A stretch of DNA of 64,000 bases from Sipunculus nudus (GCA_026874595.1 CM049316.1:61015676-61079675), one strand, 5' to 3'; counted from the stretch's first letter, positions 47,820 to 61,460 are shown. Numbers and translations: made by a program. Notes: generated by a model not told the origin, from the letters alone.

Positions 47820-47902
47820 CTGTGAGCAGGCGTTGTCGTCAAAACAGATGAAAGACTCCTCGCCATCCAACATGACCGACACGATCTTCACCTTTCCTTT
47901 CT
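47820..47902 (-). CDS. RGK: RGK-family small GTPase (Rad/Gem/Rem-like), internal exon encoding the LDGEES strand
   Basis: Internal exon of an RGK-type Ras-like GTPase. RGK proteins bind GTP, inhibit high-voltage-activated calcium channels through the beta subunit and affect the cytoskeleton. The exon is 83 nt: a TTGCAG acceptor on its high-coordinate side, two leading bases (AG) completing a split codon, 27 codons, then CAG followed by a GTAACC donor. The peptide contains KVKIVSVMLDGEESFICF, matching the RGK strand with the signature V/L-D-G-E-E before the position of the G3 motif. The canonical DxxG is absent and CFDDNACSQ stands there; loss of DxxG is typical of RGK proteins. It ends in phase 0, which joins cleanly to the exon ending at 6558. 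The preceding phase-1 exon, which should carry the P-loop, is not in view. Family assignment rests on the whole three-exon peptide; this exon alone would be weak evidence. Confidence 0.8.
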
Positions 47903-48169
47903 CTGCAATGAATAATAAATCAACTCTGAATGAACATGTACATATAACGGGTAAAATAGTAAATAACAATAGGTTAAAAAGTAGTAGGTGTTTTGGAATT
48001 AAAAGAAAATCTTACGCATAATTAAAAAAGGATGATGTAGGAAGAGCAACAGAATTATTAATGTTGAAGATTATTTTATTCTCATTATTAGTAGGATTAT
48101 TATGGCCAATGCAGAAAAGAAGGTAGTGGGTAGAATGGGTAGTGCATGTACATATTGGTGATTGAAAGT

Positions 48170-48530
48170 TTATTTTTGGCTGTGGTAGTAGTGGTTGAAG
48201 CAGTATAAGTAGTAGTTGTAATAGCTGTAGCAGTACAAGATGTAGTAGTAACAGTAACGGTAGTAGTAGTTGTAGAAGTAGTAGCAACGGTAGGGGTAAT
48301 AACAGATATAGAGTAAAAGTAGTATGAGTGGGAGTAACTGTAATATTGGCTATTTCTGTATTGACTGTAGTGGTAGTAGTAAAATCTGTTGTTACGGTAG
48401 TAAAAATGGGGATGGTGTAAGTTGTAATAGTAAAGATGTTAGTAGTAGTTGTAATGATTGTAATCGTGATAATGGCAGTTGTTACGGTGATAACGAGAGT
48501 AAATGCAATACCAATAGTAAATAATGATGG
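48170..48530. repeat. Imperfect (GTA)n trinucleotide tract
   Basis: About 360 bp of GTA/GTT/GTG-type triplets with a weak 3-bp period. Thr/Ile-rich and Leu-rich frames on the minus strand are products of this tract. Confidence 0.8.
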
Positions 48531-48672
48531 CAACGCATTTTTTTAATACTAACAATAACAGAACGGCCACGGCCTATGCCGAGATAAGCATTAGAACTAG
48601 TGGTATTCAACCATTCGAAAATGTGTTGAAGTATACAGTGTTTCTGATGACATATTCAATGGATTACATTCA

Positions 48673-48675
<3 letters not shown>

Positions 48676-48760
<85 letters not shown>
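48676..48760. repeat. TA microsatellite
   Basis: Near-perfect (TA)n with one AAATA interruption. Confidence 0.95.
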
Positions 48761-48763
<3 letters not shown>

Positions 48764-49101
48764 AAGCAAGTCTCGCGAACGGGTTTTCAATTATGAATTA
48801 CAATACCTCTATTACATTTTTGTTATTTTAAAAATAAATACAAACGTTTTTCAAGTATGCAAGTTTTCAAGTCTTTTGTTAGACGCACCAGCAATAAGTA
48901 AACAAAATGGTCCCTCGACTAATCAACAAGAATAGATATCAAATTTACCATGTGACTACAAAGCGTATCCATTGTAGTAATATTCAAGTCATTTGCTATA
49001 GTATCATGAAACAAAAGGTCCCCTGCTTCATTGTCTCAATCAGGAAAGACTAAACCTATTTCATTACGATTTTTTCCCGCGCTTGCAATCCCATGATGCT
49101 A

Positions 49102-50645
49102 TTTGGCTTTCTTCTTCCAGACGACAATTTGCGGGTGTTTATGATTAAGTTATGCCACCGGCGCCATAAACTTGGATATGCACCTCAAGGGAAATTCCTC
49201 CAAATTGAGTGTTAGTTAAAAATTTATGTTCGACAGATCTACAGCTGTAAGTAGTATTTAAACACCACATTACTAGTACAATGAACCCTTATTACGTGAT
49301 TTAATTTACATTATTTTGATTTCACAATTTTAAGTCTCTCTTATGTCTTAACAAGAGAGAGGGTTACAGTTTTATATTTTTTTAAATTCTTCAGTGATCA
49401 AAGCAGATATTTTGGCCTTTATCGAATTGCACTCACACACAATGTCCGCCTGCCACCTACATCACTTATTCACTTTTTTGTTGTCATAAATCTCCACCAT
49501 TTGCACAAAAAAATGGAGAGCGAGGGTTGTACATTATACATACTAAGGCCTGCTCATATTAACATGAACTTATTTTTAAGCTGAAAATTTGATCCGTGTC
49601 TTAAACGCGAACATGTGATGCGAAAATGATACGTTGCCACACACAGCCTAGCCACGTGAAAATCAACAGTTTTTTTATATTAATTTTTTTTTCAAGTTTG
49701 GCTTTACGGAGTGTAAAGAAGAAAATAACCCGGTTGATATTTGGCGTTCTTCTTGCATACGAAAATTTGCGGGTGTTTATGATTAAGTTATGCCACCGGC
49801 GCCATAAACTCGGATATATGCACCTCAAGGGAAATTCCTCCAAAATGAGCGCTAGTTAAAAATTTATGTTCGATAGATCTACAGCTGTAAGTAGTGTTTA
49901 GACACCACATTACTAGTACAATGAACCCTTATTACGTGATTAGGGAAGAAGTGATTAGATAATTGGAGGACAAAAAGATAAATCACCCATAACAATTATA
50001 CACACGAATATACAGGGAATCTAATTTTGTATAGCGCGCTTATTAAAAATTAACAGTTTTTATGAATTTAACTCTGTAGCAAGCATTTTATGTTTCCAGC
50101 AATTTCTGAAATTATTGTTATATATTTTAGTTTTATTTTATATATTTACGCTTTTATTTAATGATCTTTGGCATTTTATTAAACTATTAAATGTGTTTAT
50201 ATATATATATATATATATTAATTTAAGTTTACAATTTTAAGTCTTTCTAATGTCTTGACAAGATAGAGAGATCCAGTTTTGTATTTTTCAAAATCTTCAG
50301 TGATCGAAGCAGATATTTTGGCCTGTATCGCATTGCACTCAATGTCCGCCTGCCACCTACATCACTTATTCACTTTTTTGTTGTCATAAATCTCTACCAT
50401 TTGCACAAAAATGGAGAGCGCGGGTTGTATATTTAAAAAAATTATAGGCCTGCACATATTAACATGAACTTATTTTTAAGCTGAAAATGTGATCCGTGTT
50501 CTGAAACGCGAACACGTGATGCGAATATGACACCTTCCCACACACAGCCTGGCCACTTTCAAATCAACAGTTTATTTGATTTTAATTTTTTTTCAAGTTT
50601 GACTTTACAGAGTGTAAAGAAGAAAATAACCAGGTTGATGAAATT
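49102..50645 (+). repeat. Tandem duplication of a 638-bp unit
   Basis: Unit 1 is 49102-49739 and unit 2 is 49740 to about 50645. Both carry AATTTGCGGGTGTTTATGAT, TAGATCTACAGCTGTAAGTA-type, AATGTCCGCCTGCCACCTAC and AAGAAGAAAATAACC blocks in order. Unit 2 has about 277 bp of extra AT-rich sequence at 49942-50218. The divergence is perhaps 5-10% by eye. Confidence 0.85.
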
Positions 50646-51020
50646 GGCTTAATGCATATATGGATCTTCCGGATGACAGGTTGTGACATAATTCAACGTA
50701 ATATTTCAAGAGCCCTGTTTATGCCTCTTCGGGTCACTTAAATAATGGATAAGGTTTAGTAGCGGAGAGATTGTGTTTTGCCGGTAATGACATTTTATTG
50801 TATTGACTAACGGTGAAGAAATGCGTTAAACTCGTGTGAATGTTTGATTACTTGTTATCAGCTACTTCATCTTTTTACACGCATCGTCAATTGTTAATCA
50901 TTCATTCCACGACCCTCCGTGCTCTGCACGACCGTACAACCGTCTCGAAATTATGCATATAATGTCAAAAATGGAAATCATACATACTGTCTTTGCACGA
51001 CCATACAACCATTTTGAAAT

Positions 51021-51069
<49 letters not shown>

Positions 51070-52654
51070 TGGCATAAATGAAGTATATCTTTTTTTTAAA
51101 ATCATAATTATATAATATGTAGGTGTCGTACAGCCGTGTGATATATTAGTGTCAGCATGTGTAAATTTACCAAAGTATGATTACCTCACTCCGTAAATTA
51201 CCTGTATGTGCAAGTGTTAGCAAATAAAGAATTTTAGTAAATCCTAGTAACATCCTGGTAACTCAAAAGAACACAAGTAGTGTTTTGGGTCCATTATCCC
51301 ATTCACCGCTGATGAACCACAAATAAAAACGGTTCCAGCAGAAAAAAATGTTGCGCTCGAAAGAAAGTCTTCTTTGGATGTCCCGAATGAAAGACGGTAC
51401 CCAGGCTTTCGGGGGCCAATTAAATTGAGAAAAAGTGGGAAATGTATGATTAAAAGAGGTATTAAGTTGTGTAAATGGCGCTAATAGAAGGCTCATCTCA
51501 GCCAAAGCCTGGTTGCATTTGCTGGTCAAAGAGAAGAAATTCAATTACTGTTCGTCAGTAAAATAAATTTTTAGTTAATCCGGAGTTAAGATGACTGCCA
51601 AAGGCGAAGATATTCCGCCGGCAATAAGATAAAGCACATGAACAAGTCATTATTAGTTTTAAGGTTCGTCTTAAAACAGGGAAGGCACATCCAAAGGTGT
51701 CTTAGCGGAATGTCTTTGTGCGTATCTGATTAAAGTTTCTTAATGTTAAAATCATTTCATAAAGGACACTTCAAAGACATTTTTTCGCCAATCCGTCCCT
51801 GGATATTTAGCCCAAAGCAGAGCTGATAATATAATTTTGTCCAGAGAATTCGGAGAAGGATTATTTTTAATTATTTTGCTGATTCCAATGTTATCCGTGC
51901 TGGTAGTTTCTGAACGTCATCCTTCGTATAAGAAGTCTTGCTGATGTGATCTGCATGGAGATTATACAGACAGTCAGTGTACGATTAAAAAATGCTCTGC
52001 CCACCAGGATTTTGCATTCATTGTGTTTACTCTGAACCAAGTTTTACTCGTACGATCCGATCCTGCTGAAACCACATGGGACCATGTCTTTTTCGCTTCT
52101 AAAACTCTTTTCATAATGAATGTATTTACTCGATTCGGCTTCCACGATAATGTTTATGCGCAGTTTTTCGAAAAATAGAACAACCAAATGTTCGGAGCAT
52201 GAGATGGGTGGACGACAAACTAGGAATTATTTTCATTACAATTCCATCCCTGAACAAAATGGATGAAGTGTTAGAGCTCGCTGACGGAGGCCTTTGTCAC
52301 GATGTGTGCGATAGATATTATTCGTTATTGATTCATGTAAAAACTCAGTGGACTTTATGTTTTGCTTTCGTACCACTCTAAATTCGCATCTCAGTGGACC
52401 TTCGCGTGATTTCACATCAGTAAGTGCTTTTATTTTGTTTGATTACATGCATTGCCTAAAGCATGAATCTGCGTGAGTTGATTACGTCTACGTTTATCTC
52501 AATATTTAAATGGAAAAAAAACTGGAGGATAACATGGTTCGCGGATGTAAAAGGAGTCTGATGATTATTACAATTCAGTATAGGATATACTGGATAAAGA
52601 ATGGGTTAATAGACAATTCTATACTTCCAGGCATTTTTGGGTAAATCACGGATA
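50646..52654. other. Upstream intron or flank
   Basis: Contains a (TA)n array at 51026-51068. Frames at 51263-51544 (minus) and 52199-52381 (plus) have no recognisable motif. Confidence 0.35.
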
Positions 52655-52860
52655 GTATAAATATAGTGTTTGTTGCTGATACTAAACCTCGTTATGGGTT
52701 CATCAGCCAACTGCTGTTAAACCTTTCATGGTCGGGCCCTTCCTAGGGTCGGCGCTTTGCAGGCTGCATTGGAAGCTTGCATTGTGTCCAAATGTTGCGT
52801 TTCAGTCAAAAACTAGTGCGCCTTTCGGGGGTTCCTCCCAGACTTCGCTGAATCGTACTC
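52655..52860 (+). repeat. SINE family B fragment
   Basis: Diverged body: TTTCATGGTCGGGCCC, GGCGCTTTGCAGGCTGCATT, GGGGGTTCCTCCCAG. The head is poorly preserved. Confidence 0.5.
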
Positions 52861-53679
52861 ACAAGAGTATATAGCCGTGATAACACGACTCAGTAGGCTG
52901 GTAGGCCTAGCTTGAGTCGTGGTACAAGCCATATCGAGGAATGCATTGCAGTGATCTTCCATCGTGTTGCATTCATATTGTTTGAAACAGTTCAGGCTAC
53001 GAACGATGAAATCACACAAAAGAAAACACGTGAACTCACAACCCAAACTGAAACTCCGTCTCTATTGTAACGAGTCATTTCCTAAAAGTTTGCGTGCCAG
53101 CCATGCTTGTATTCATGCGGTCAGAAATTCAACAAACATGCGGAGGGACTTTTTACCAATATGTTGAGTTAAAACAAAACTCTTCTCGCTCATGTTAGGT
53201 GTTGTTAGAAAGTATACTAAAAAAGCTAACGATTGGTCTGGTCTATGTCAAGTGGACAGCGTTCTTGTATGCCATGGGGCGTTGTCAGGAATGATAAAAC
53301 TATTTGCAGACTCATCGAGCCTTGTAGGGCGATCATCGCTGAAGGATGTAACTGAAGGATGGCCCTCTGACAGCCAGTGCTCTAGCCTTAAAATCCCTGA
53401 TGTCAGAAGACCGGAAAAAAAGAGAATACGACCCTGCTGATTATATATTGTGGGTACCGTAAAGAAACTATTTCCCCGTAATGTACTGAGGCCTCTAAAT
53501 ACACCAGTAGCGAATGTATAAACGGAGTGATACGGGCAAAATAAGTTGGATAAGATTTGTTTTAAGGCAAATTACATGAACATTGATGTTTTGTGGTAAC
53601 GACCTTATGGAATAAGTAATATTTGTAAACATGTGCAAGTACAATGTACAATTTGACGGTATGGACAAGTACTGAAGTA

Positions 53680-53800
53680 GTCCCGGCCGTCCCACAATTC
53701 CTAAATGGTAGAGGGTTCGTTTTGAGTGGCTGGACACAACCACTAGCGGAAGGGTGGGTTCCTCGGTGGTATGACCCAGCACTGGGGTAGATTATACAGC
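53680..53800. repeat. Junction of repeat N and SINE B fragments
   Basis: TAGTCCCGGCCGTCCCACA is the reverse complement of a repeat-N block. It is followed by SINE-B body sequence with GGGTTCCTCGGTGGTATGAC on the plus strand. Confidence 0.5.
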
Positions 53801-56800
53801 AGACAAGCACCTGTAACAGCTTTTACACGTAGTCAAAAACCAGAATAGAGATTTAAATACTTCAACGTCATATACATTATACACTAGCATTTGTGAAATG
53901 TAAGCGCTTATCTCCATAAAATGTTACAGCTTTAGTTACTGTTCATGCATTAAAACAAAGGCAAAATTCACCGTGCACGTATTTTACAAAGCAGTGAAAA
54001 TGAAAGCGTTTGAGTAAAGAATACGCAGAAAAAGAGCAAATGTGACGCATACAGCGTAACTCTATACCATCAGTCGGTTTTTATCAGACCTGTACAGTGG
54101 AACATAACGTGCCTACATAGAAAACCGTATTCTACATTCAATCTGGAAACCATTAAAATAAATCATTACTTGTAGTGTCACCTGAACGGCTTGCCTTTGC
54201 GAATCAGGTTTTAATGCTTTAAACTATTCTTTGTCTAGGTTTATCATTGTTTTCATATCGTTCGTGACCATTAACGTTTATTTTAAAATTTAGATTGTAC
54301 ACACATAAGTGTTGTTGAATAAGCACCATATTACACTATTAGAAACTGAGAACATTACCCTAAGTAACAAATACTATGATTAATACCAGACAAGCACAAC
54401 CTCGGTATTTGCTGAAAAATAGCTGAACGGAAAATGTTCTCCCAACGGGCATAAAATCAGTCAGCTGCAAAGATTTTTTTTTCTGACGATGGGACAACCA
54501 TTATCTTAATACAAACCAGTACAGTGGTTCAATTTACGATTCCGACTTTCATGTGTCTATAGTAAACTCATGTAAGACTACTTTTGAACCTTGGGTCGGA
54601 CAAATTTCTCCATATTGCCTTAAACAAGAGAGACTGCCATGTTTACGTTTGGATTAGACTCGGGATCATTCGTGTTTACAGTGACATTTGCCAATAAGAG
54701 TAAAGGGCAAAGCTACGGAAAAGCAGCTGTACATCCACAATTTGAGACTGGGCCTACGTGCGTGTCACATTAGGGAAGTATGGTGAAATATTAGCGGGTT
54801 GAGCGGCCTCTGTGGGTGGCCCCCGGAGACTCTTTGCTATATTTAAGAAAGGTTCCTCACCAATGATCAACCCCGGACCTCGTGGTAGTTTCCTAATGTC
54901 CGAATAAAATAGATAAATTCATACACGGGTCACCGGAGTCACTGTACGTTACTACTGGAATACATTTTGCAGTCCTAACGTAGGCTTTTGTTTTACTTTA
55001 ATTTATATGCTTAAACTTGAGGGTTTAGTTATAACGTGATATATAAATATTTTTTTATTTAAGCCTGGTTAAAGGTACATATACATTTGCACAAATATAT
55101 GTGTTTTAGTTCATTTTGGCTTGATACAAAACTTTCAAGCAAAAATATTCCGGTACACAGACCGACTGTCTACGACCACCTGTTTTACACGTTATATTGG
55201 TTTAATATGTGAGTAAACACAATCCATGTGTGTTGTAAATTATCATAATTTCGCATGAACGACAACCCTTAATAATAAGAAGAAACAAGAACGAAAAACA
55301 AACAAACTCTAAAGCTTGAATAATTTGGATTTGTCAAGTTGCGCGGTACGGCAACCAGGTGGCGTCGTTTTATGTTTGATTTACGCAACAAAAGGGGGGG
55401 GGGGGTCTTTTGCACTCACATTTTCTCAAAAATCAAGACCTAGGTCAAGGATAAGAACAGCATCTTGCGATAGTTTTTAAAATTAGTTTAGTATCATATG
55501 TTTTTGGGGTAAATCTTCTGCTAGATTGTATGTTACACGCTGCTGTTAAAACGTCTGGATGGATCTGGACTGGTTTCCAAGATCCGTGGCCCCTTACAGA
55601 ACGAGTGCGTACTTGGATCAACAAGGGTTAGATATTTATGAGAATCTGATCAGATTTTAGACTAATCTTAAGTCGAAAATTTGCTAGAAGATAGCAAGAT
55701 TAGTTGCCATCAAATAGGATGTCTTTGTCTTTCGTCACACGGAATTGACAGATTAGTGACTAGTCTCTAAATTTACGATGTTCACGTGGCTGAAATGACT
55801 CATTTCTGATTTAATTTTTTTTCTAAAACCCAACATTATCTTGTCATTTCTTAATGAGATTTACGTCATTTTGGTTACAGATTACAAAACTGCACGTGCT
55901 AGTAGGATCAAGCTCCTATATAAACGTGTTGTCACAGGGATTCACTTGACATAATCAAAACAGCCTTTGAACGTCGTGTGGAATACAGTAATGTGAATTA
56001 TTTATCTCAACAAGTATTTTATATCAGGGAAAGTAAATACGTTTCGCACTTAATTAATGATAAAAGTAGGAGTGTCACTACCAAATGAAACACCAAAATA
56101 GTGTGATTAGAATGTTATGAATAAGCAGTTGATTTTTTACTTGCGCCATCTTTACCCTCTACCGTAAGAGAGTTTATGGAGCTGTCGGAGTGCCAAGCAC
56201 GAGAACAACACTGTACGGCTTAATGAGGCGTCAAATATTTTCGTCATTTTTGACAACGCCTCATGGCCTACTGGTACGCTAAACCAATTTTATTTTAAGC
56301 CATGTTTGTGGACATTCTAACAAGTATCATGTGCGAGAAAAATTCCATTGTGACATTGTTCTCACATATAAGTGATATTAAGACATCCTCGCGAATTTTC
56401 TGAATAACAGTACTACTTCATGTTTTTAAATATTCTCCTCTAAAGATTGATTATGGTTGGGTTTGGAAATGTTAGTTTTTTTTAATAAAAACCCAAAATG
56501 ATAATTTTTTCATAACTAATTTGGTATAGGTGACAGTGGGACATTCCAAACGGATTGTTAAGATTACCTACTATGGACAGCGGTATTTTGTTGCAGAACT
56601 TTATTTGATCATTCAGTTGCAGTTTTCGGTATGACTCAAAGTAGGTCCTATCCCATTCATTTATCTGATAAGCATTTTATTCACGACTATATAATTTAAG
56701 TGCTTCTTGGGGAATGGTAAGGTTTGGAATCGACAAGTAAGTCCATCTAGAATTGGAATATATGGTCCTGAACCGAATTCAGCATTCTGATGGAAAGAGG

Positions 56801-59517
56801 GCCTGGTATAATATATTCGCGTCTATTTTTCAACTTTACCAATATAGTTACTACACATATCATAATGAATTTCACATAAGTTATTGCTTTCATGAAATGT
56901 GATATCATGTATATCTATTGCAGGAGTAATTATATAATATAAAATTAAAAGTTAATAAAACATATTTCAGATTTCTTTTTTAGTACAGTTTTACTGAATA
57001 TTTCTTTTAAACATATCGAAGAAGTAATTAAACATTATGGCTGTTTCCGTGAAAGAGGTAATGATTTGATTTGCTTTCTATCAAGCTAATCGTGTAATCT
57101 AATTAGTTTAATCACACTTTTTCTTATTTCACGAAGTGATTAAACAGGAGAGCTGACACATTGACAGCAGGAATTAATGACATTAAGGGATCAACATTTT
57201 TTTCTTTCTGCGCTGCATAGACGCACTGACTCCTGGGATTGATTTATCTTTGATGTTGCTTAAAAACTTATCCTATATTTAGATTTTGGAGTTGGTCCTT
57301 TTTAAACTGTCTATCACTTCTAGGGCTGCGATAATTGAGTTTAAGGTCGTAGGCAGCGAGTTTAGATGTAGTTTGATGGCTTGTCAACTCCGATCTCTCA
57401 GGGAACTTCTCAAAGTTAACCTGGGGTGTTATCTTTAGTACAAGATTAAATGGTAATTTATTTGAGATATTGTTTTAGCTATTTAAGTTCTCAGAACTGT
57501 TTGAGTGTTTGAACTTTAATAATAAGGCATTTTAAAAGAAAGTAAAAGAACAGCTTTGCTGGTATGCCAACCCCAAACCCCGTTTCCATGACTTTTATAC
57601 AAAAATATCTCAAACATGGTTCTTCCTTATTATTCTCTACATCCATGAAATGTAAACATTTAAGAGGTTCCTGTTTTCATTTTTTTTCGTGATTTGCATA
57701 TGTCTAAAAAACACAGCAATCTGATTGGCCAATCTGATTGGTGATTTAATACTCATATCTATACTCATTCCAGAGATGGGCTATTATTTTTATTGTATCT
57801 TAATGACAAATAATACAGGTTTTGGGTTTGCTATTAATTGAAATTAACTAAATTTGTACAAAATGTAAAAAAAAAAACAATAAATATACAAGCTAAAAAT
57901 GGTAATAAAGACCCAAAAAGATAAAAAAAGATGAAATGTTAAAAGTAAGTATTTAAAAACAAATATAGCAAAGACGGTTTTAATTCCAGTTTTATCTCAC
58001 CATTGAATAATGGCCAGTGCGAAACATGAATAATGAGGTTATTAAGGCTACTGCAGAAAAATGAATATTTATTTAAATTTGGTAGTTCGCGTTTTTATTT
58101 GAATATAAACTAGCATAAGAAATAATAAGATTCGATTACAACAAAATCTGTTTGTCATTGAGTTTAAAGTAATATTAACATATGCAAAATTTGCTACATA
58201 TACAAAACCTTCCTCGTACACATACGTACTGTACCTAGTTCACCAGTTGTATACGTTGTCACGGTGCTGTGTGTAAGTAAGTATAGTCCACGTGTCTGCT
58301 TATTATAACAAAATTACGTAACCAGAGATCTGATCTCGCGAATGCAACCCAGATGTCCTGAAATAAAAAGCATTGGGGAATGGACTATGGAATGTATCAC
58401 CTTGAAAATAAGGTCAAGGTCATGAATAAATATCAAAAGTCAATCTGTGACCTAGGACTAATATTGCGCAGAAAAATTCCAGCTTTTGAAAATCAGCCAA
58501 AGTGGAGATCTAGCGCAAACAGAAATAGTGAAAGAAAATAAGAAATGAAAAGAAAAATCGATGCTTTTGCTCAATGGTAGACCCATGAAGGTCCACCAAC
58601 AATATTTGTTACCAGATATTGATATATAAATAAACTCATCAACTCTCATAAGCCTCATCTTCCCCTGGGCTCGAGAGGGGAGACTTGATGATTACTTTAA
58701 GGTTGTCTCCAAACAAGAACAGAACATTAGCCATGGTTGGGTTGTATGTTGTTTTGAGGGAGAATAAAAGTTAATAGCTTATTTCGAAGGAGAAGATAGA
58801 ACACAAGGAAATAATTGAGCTGATCTCTTTAAATGGTGAACATCCATCACAGCGACAGGGCACGACTATAAAACGCTTATTTGTATAGGACTGTGGTGTC
58901 TTCTTTTCAGTTCAATGTTGTTCACACTACGCTTGAAAAAGCATACTATACGTGACACCCGACTTGCAAGGAAGAATTTTTACGTAACACTCATATTAGA
59001 CATGTCAATGATCATTCTTCTAAGAAGGGCATGATCGATGAACACTAATGGAAGGAGGGGGATTGTGTGTAAAGATATTTGAGTTACGTGTTTGACTATA
59101 TTGACGTATTCCCTGGAATACGGAACACAAATTGATATAGTGGATGTGTAAATGTTGAGTCTTCCTGTACAAAACATGGGTGTACACAGACATTTTGATC
59201 AGTACTTGAGTGCAAGGATGTGAAGTAACAAAATTTTTCCCAGTAGCTACGAGTACATCAGGGGTAATCCTACAAAACACCATTAGCTTAGAAATGTTTT
59301 CTTTAAACAACAAGTGTGTCCTTGAATAAAGAGGCGTATCAAAGACTGTGCCTGGATAAGGCTGCCGGTGGCAAAGATACCTTTACAAAAACAGGAACTA
59401 CATGTTAGACAGGCATTTGCGCATTATTTCCAACAGATCGGTGACAATGGAAACTCCTTGACTTCCTTTCTAGTACAATGCTACAATAATCAAACATGGA
59501 TCCAACAATTTGAATGT
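53801..59517. other. Upstream intron or flank, largely unique AT-rich sequence
   Basis: A G tract at about 55394-55407 and a weak inverted pair ACATTAGGGAA / TTTCCTAATGT at about 54768-54902. No exon, RNA gene or repeat family member was recognised in nearly 6 kb, which makes it the least repeat-rich part of the window. Confidence 0.35.
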
Positions 59518-59640
59518 CTACTCTGGTTGACTTCATATTCGTGAATTAAAATATTCCCGATTTTCAATATTATCGTGTTTCACTAGGATTTCATTTTCGT
59601 GAATTAACACACATTAACTTACACAATATACCTAACCATT
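59518..59640 (+). repeat. Fragment of TIR family D
   Basis: CTCTGGTTGACTTCATATTC and ATTTTCGTGAATTAA resemble the left end of 46519-46890. The right end was not located. Confidence 0.45.
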
Positions 59641-61171
59641 ATTACATCATAATATGCACGCAGAATCTTACCTCTAGCACGAGGAGCAAAGTGAACATCG
59701 AACAAGTTGAAATTCCTAATACAGTAGTCGCATATATATAAGGAATAATTGTTCAAATTACCAATCTTTGAATTACGGGTGACATAAAATATATGCTAAT
59801 ATTGACGCTACTGGCACCATATACGTGAGATGCCACTGAGGCTATAGAATAAAATATCGTTCACTTGTGCAGATGTGCCGTTTTATTCACGAGGGTATGG
59901 GTATTCTTTTCGAGAAAATTTACCCCTTCACGAACAAAAAAACAGTCTGTTATCACCGATTTGCTGCAATTTGGGGGAGAACACCAAATATTCATTATAC
60001 CTATGCCTGATGGCAATGCGTTATACACTATATTTCGTCTGCCTGTCAGCAGAGTGACTCTTAAAGTACTGCACAGAATATGTTGAAATTCTATGGAGGG
60101 TTAAGACAGTTCAATAAGCAATTCAATAAATTAAGGTATTCTGATTAAACATATTTGCTAAAAATGAAAGGATGCTACCCATTGTGAAGTGCGGCTTTTT
60201 CTTTGTAATAGGGCTATTGATAAGTGTTTCATTGGTGCTCTTCTCTGGAAACGTAAAAATAGTGTAGACTGTGGACATTACAGCATCATATTAATCCCGA
60301 TTTTATGTCTAAGAAAACATCTTGTTTTTCAATTTTTCCTTTCTCTCTACTCTTTCACTCTTAGGTTCCCACGGACAAGCAGCCTTTTTTATGAACGGAA
60401 ATCCCTTGCCCTACTTCCTTCATGAACTATAATGCATGTTCAAACATGCATGTTAAACTCAAGTCTTATCACGCAACTCTTCTCAGGAAACACATTGGAA
60501 ACGTGATTTCAGTTATTGAGGCGTCGGAAACATTGACAGGTGGACGATAAAAGCGAACAATTTTCTGTATTTTCTTATTAATCCTGAAAAAAATGTCATT
60601 GATTTTTCGAAAAGGAAATCACAGCATCATACTTCTGTTGATCCAGTAACTGATCATGCAGCGCCGACTACGTTACAACAGTGAAAATATCTTCCATATT
60701 GCACAACAATATATGTATAAGATGCAAGTTATTTTTCATGTCAATGCTTGTCTATTGATATCATGCATGTGTTCATTATATATGTATATATGAAAATTAA
60801 GCAATAAAAAACATTAGAAAATAAAATATTATAAAAAAAACATGCTAGTAGCGATCGCACGGGCCACCTCCTTTTCATTCAGTTCCGGCAAAAGATTGGT
60901 ATTGCTCGTCAAGGTAATGTAACAGCGGCCTTCATCTACGTGAACAGGTAATAACAGTGCACTGAACGTCCGGTATAGGTTCACTAGTGGAAAATACATT
61001 AGCTCCGTTAGGGAATGTCCCTCATTACACCAGGGCTAAACCATTTTCTCTTTAAAGCTAGCTATCTACCTACCTTTATCTATAATTTATGTGATTTCTG
61101 ACTTAATCTGGGTACATATAATTTAATTGTAGAAAATTTCTGCTAGGTTTTTTATAATGTGATGGATGTCG
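59641..61171. other. Upstream intron or flank
   Basis: Short frames at 59865-60425 carry no recognisable domain. Nothing else identified. Confidence 0.35.
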
Positions 61172-61460
61172 CTACTACACACGGTACATGATAAACAAAA
61201 ATACATGTAACTTTAGAGGGTTGGTTGCATATGTTCGGAAGTTGAAAGGTAACTAGATGCAAAACGCCCCCTTGCAAATTCTTGACCGTCTGACTTGCCG
61301 CAGACAATATTTTGATATGTTTTGATTATTATTTGCGAGCTCCCCACATGTTATAGACCCTTGGAAATAAACAGTAGAACAGACTGTAGGCGATGGGATT
61401 GGCATTTTTCTGGCCTATATTTATAAAAATTCCCATGGACTATCTTTAGTTTACAGACCT
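61172..61460 (-). repeat. Repeat family C, copy 6
   Basis: Reverse orientation: GGTTGGTTGCATATGTTCGG, AACTAGATGCAAAACGCCCC and CCCCACATGTTATAGACCC. Confidence 0.75.

Noticed and set aside
48012-48533. 173-codon Thr/Ile/Leu-rich minus-strand frame, the longest in the window
   Set aside because: It is produced by a degenerate GTA triplet tract; low complexity, no domain.
54768-54902. Possible small TIR element (ACATTAGGGAA / TTTCCTAATGT)
   Set aside because: The inverted match is short and imperfect and no target duplication is visible.
59620-59790. Possible upstream RGK exon ending in a strong donor (GAG|GTAAGA) of the right phase
   Set aside because: The frame is AT-rich, lacks any P-loop or RGK similarity and overlaps a family-D repeat fragment.
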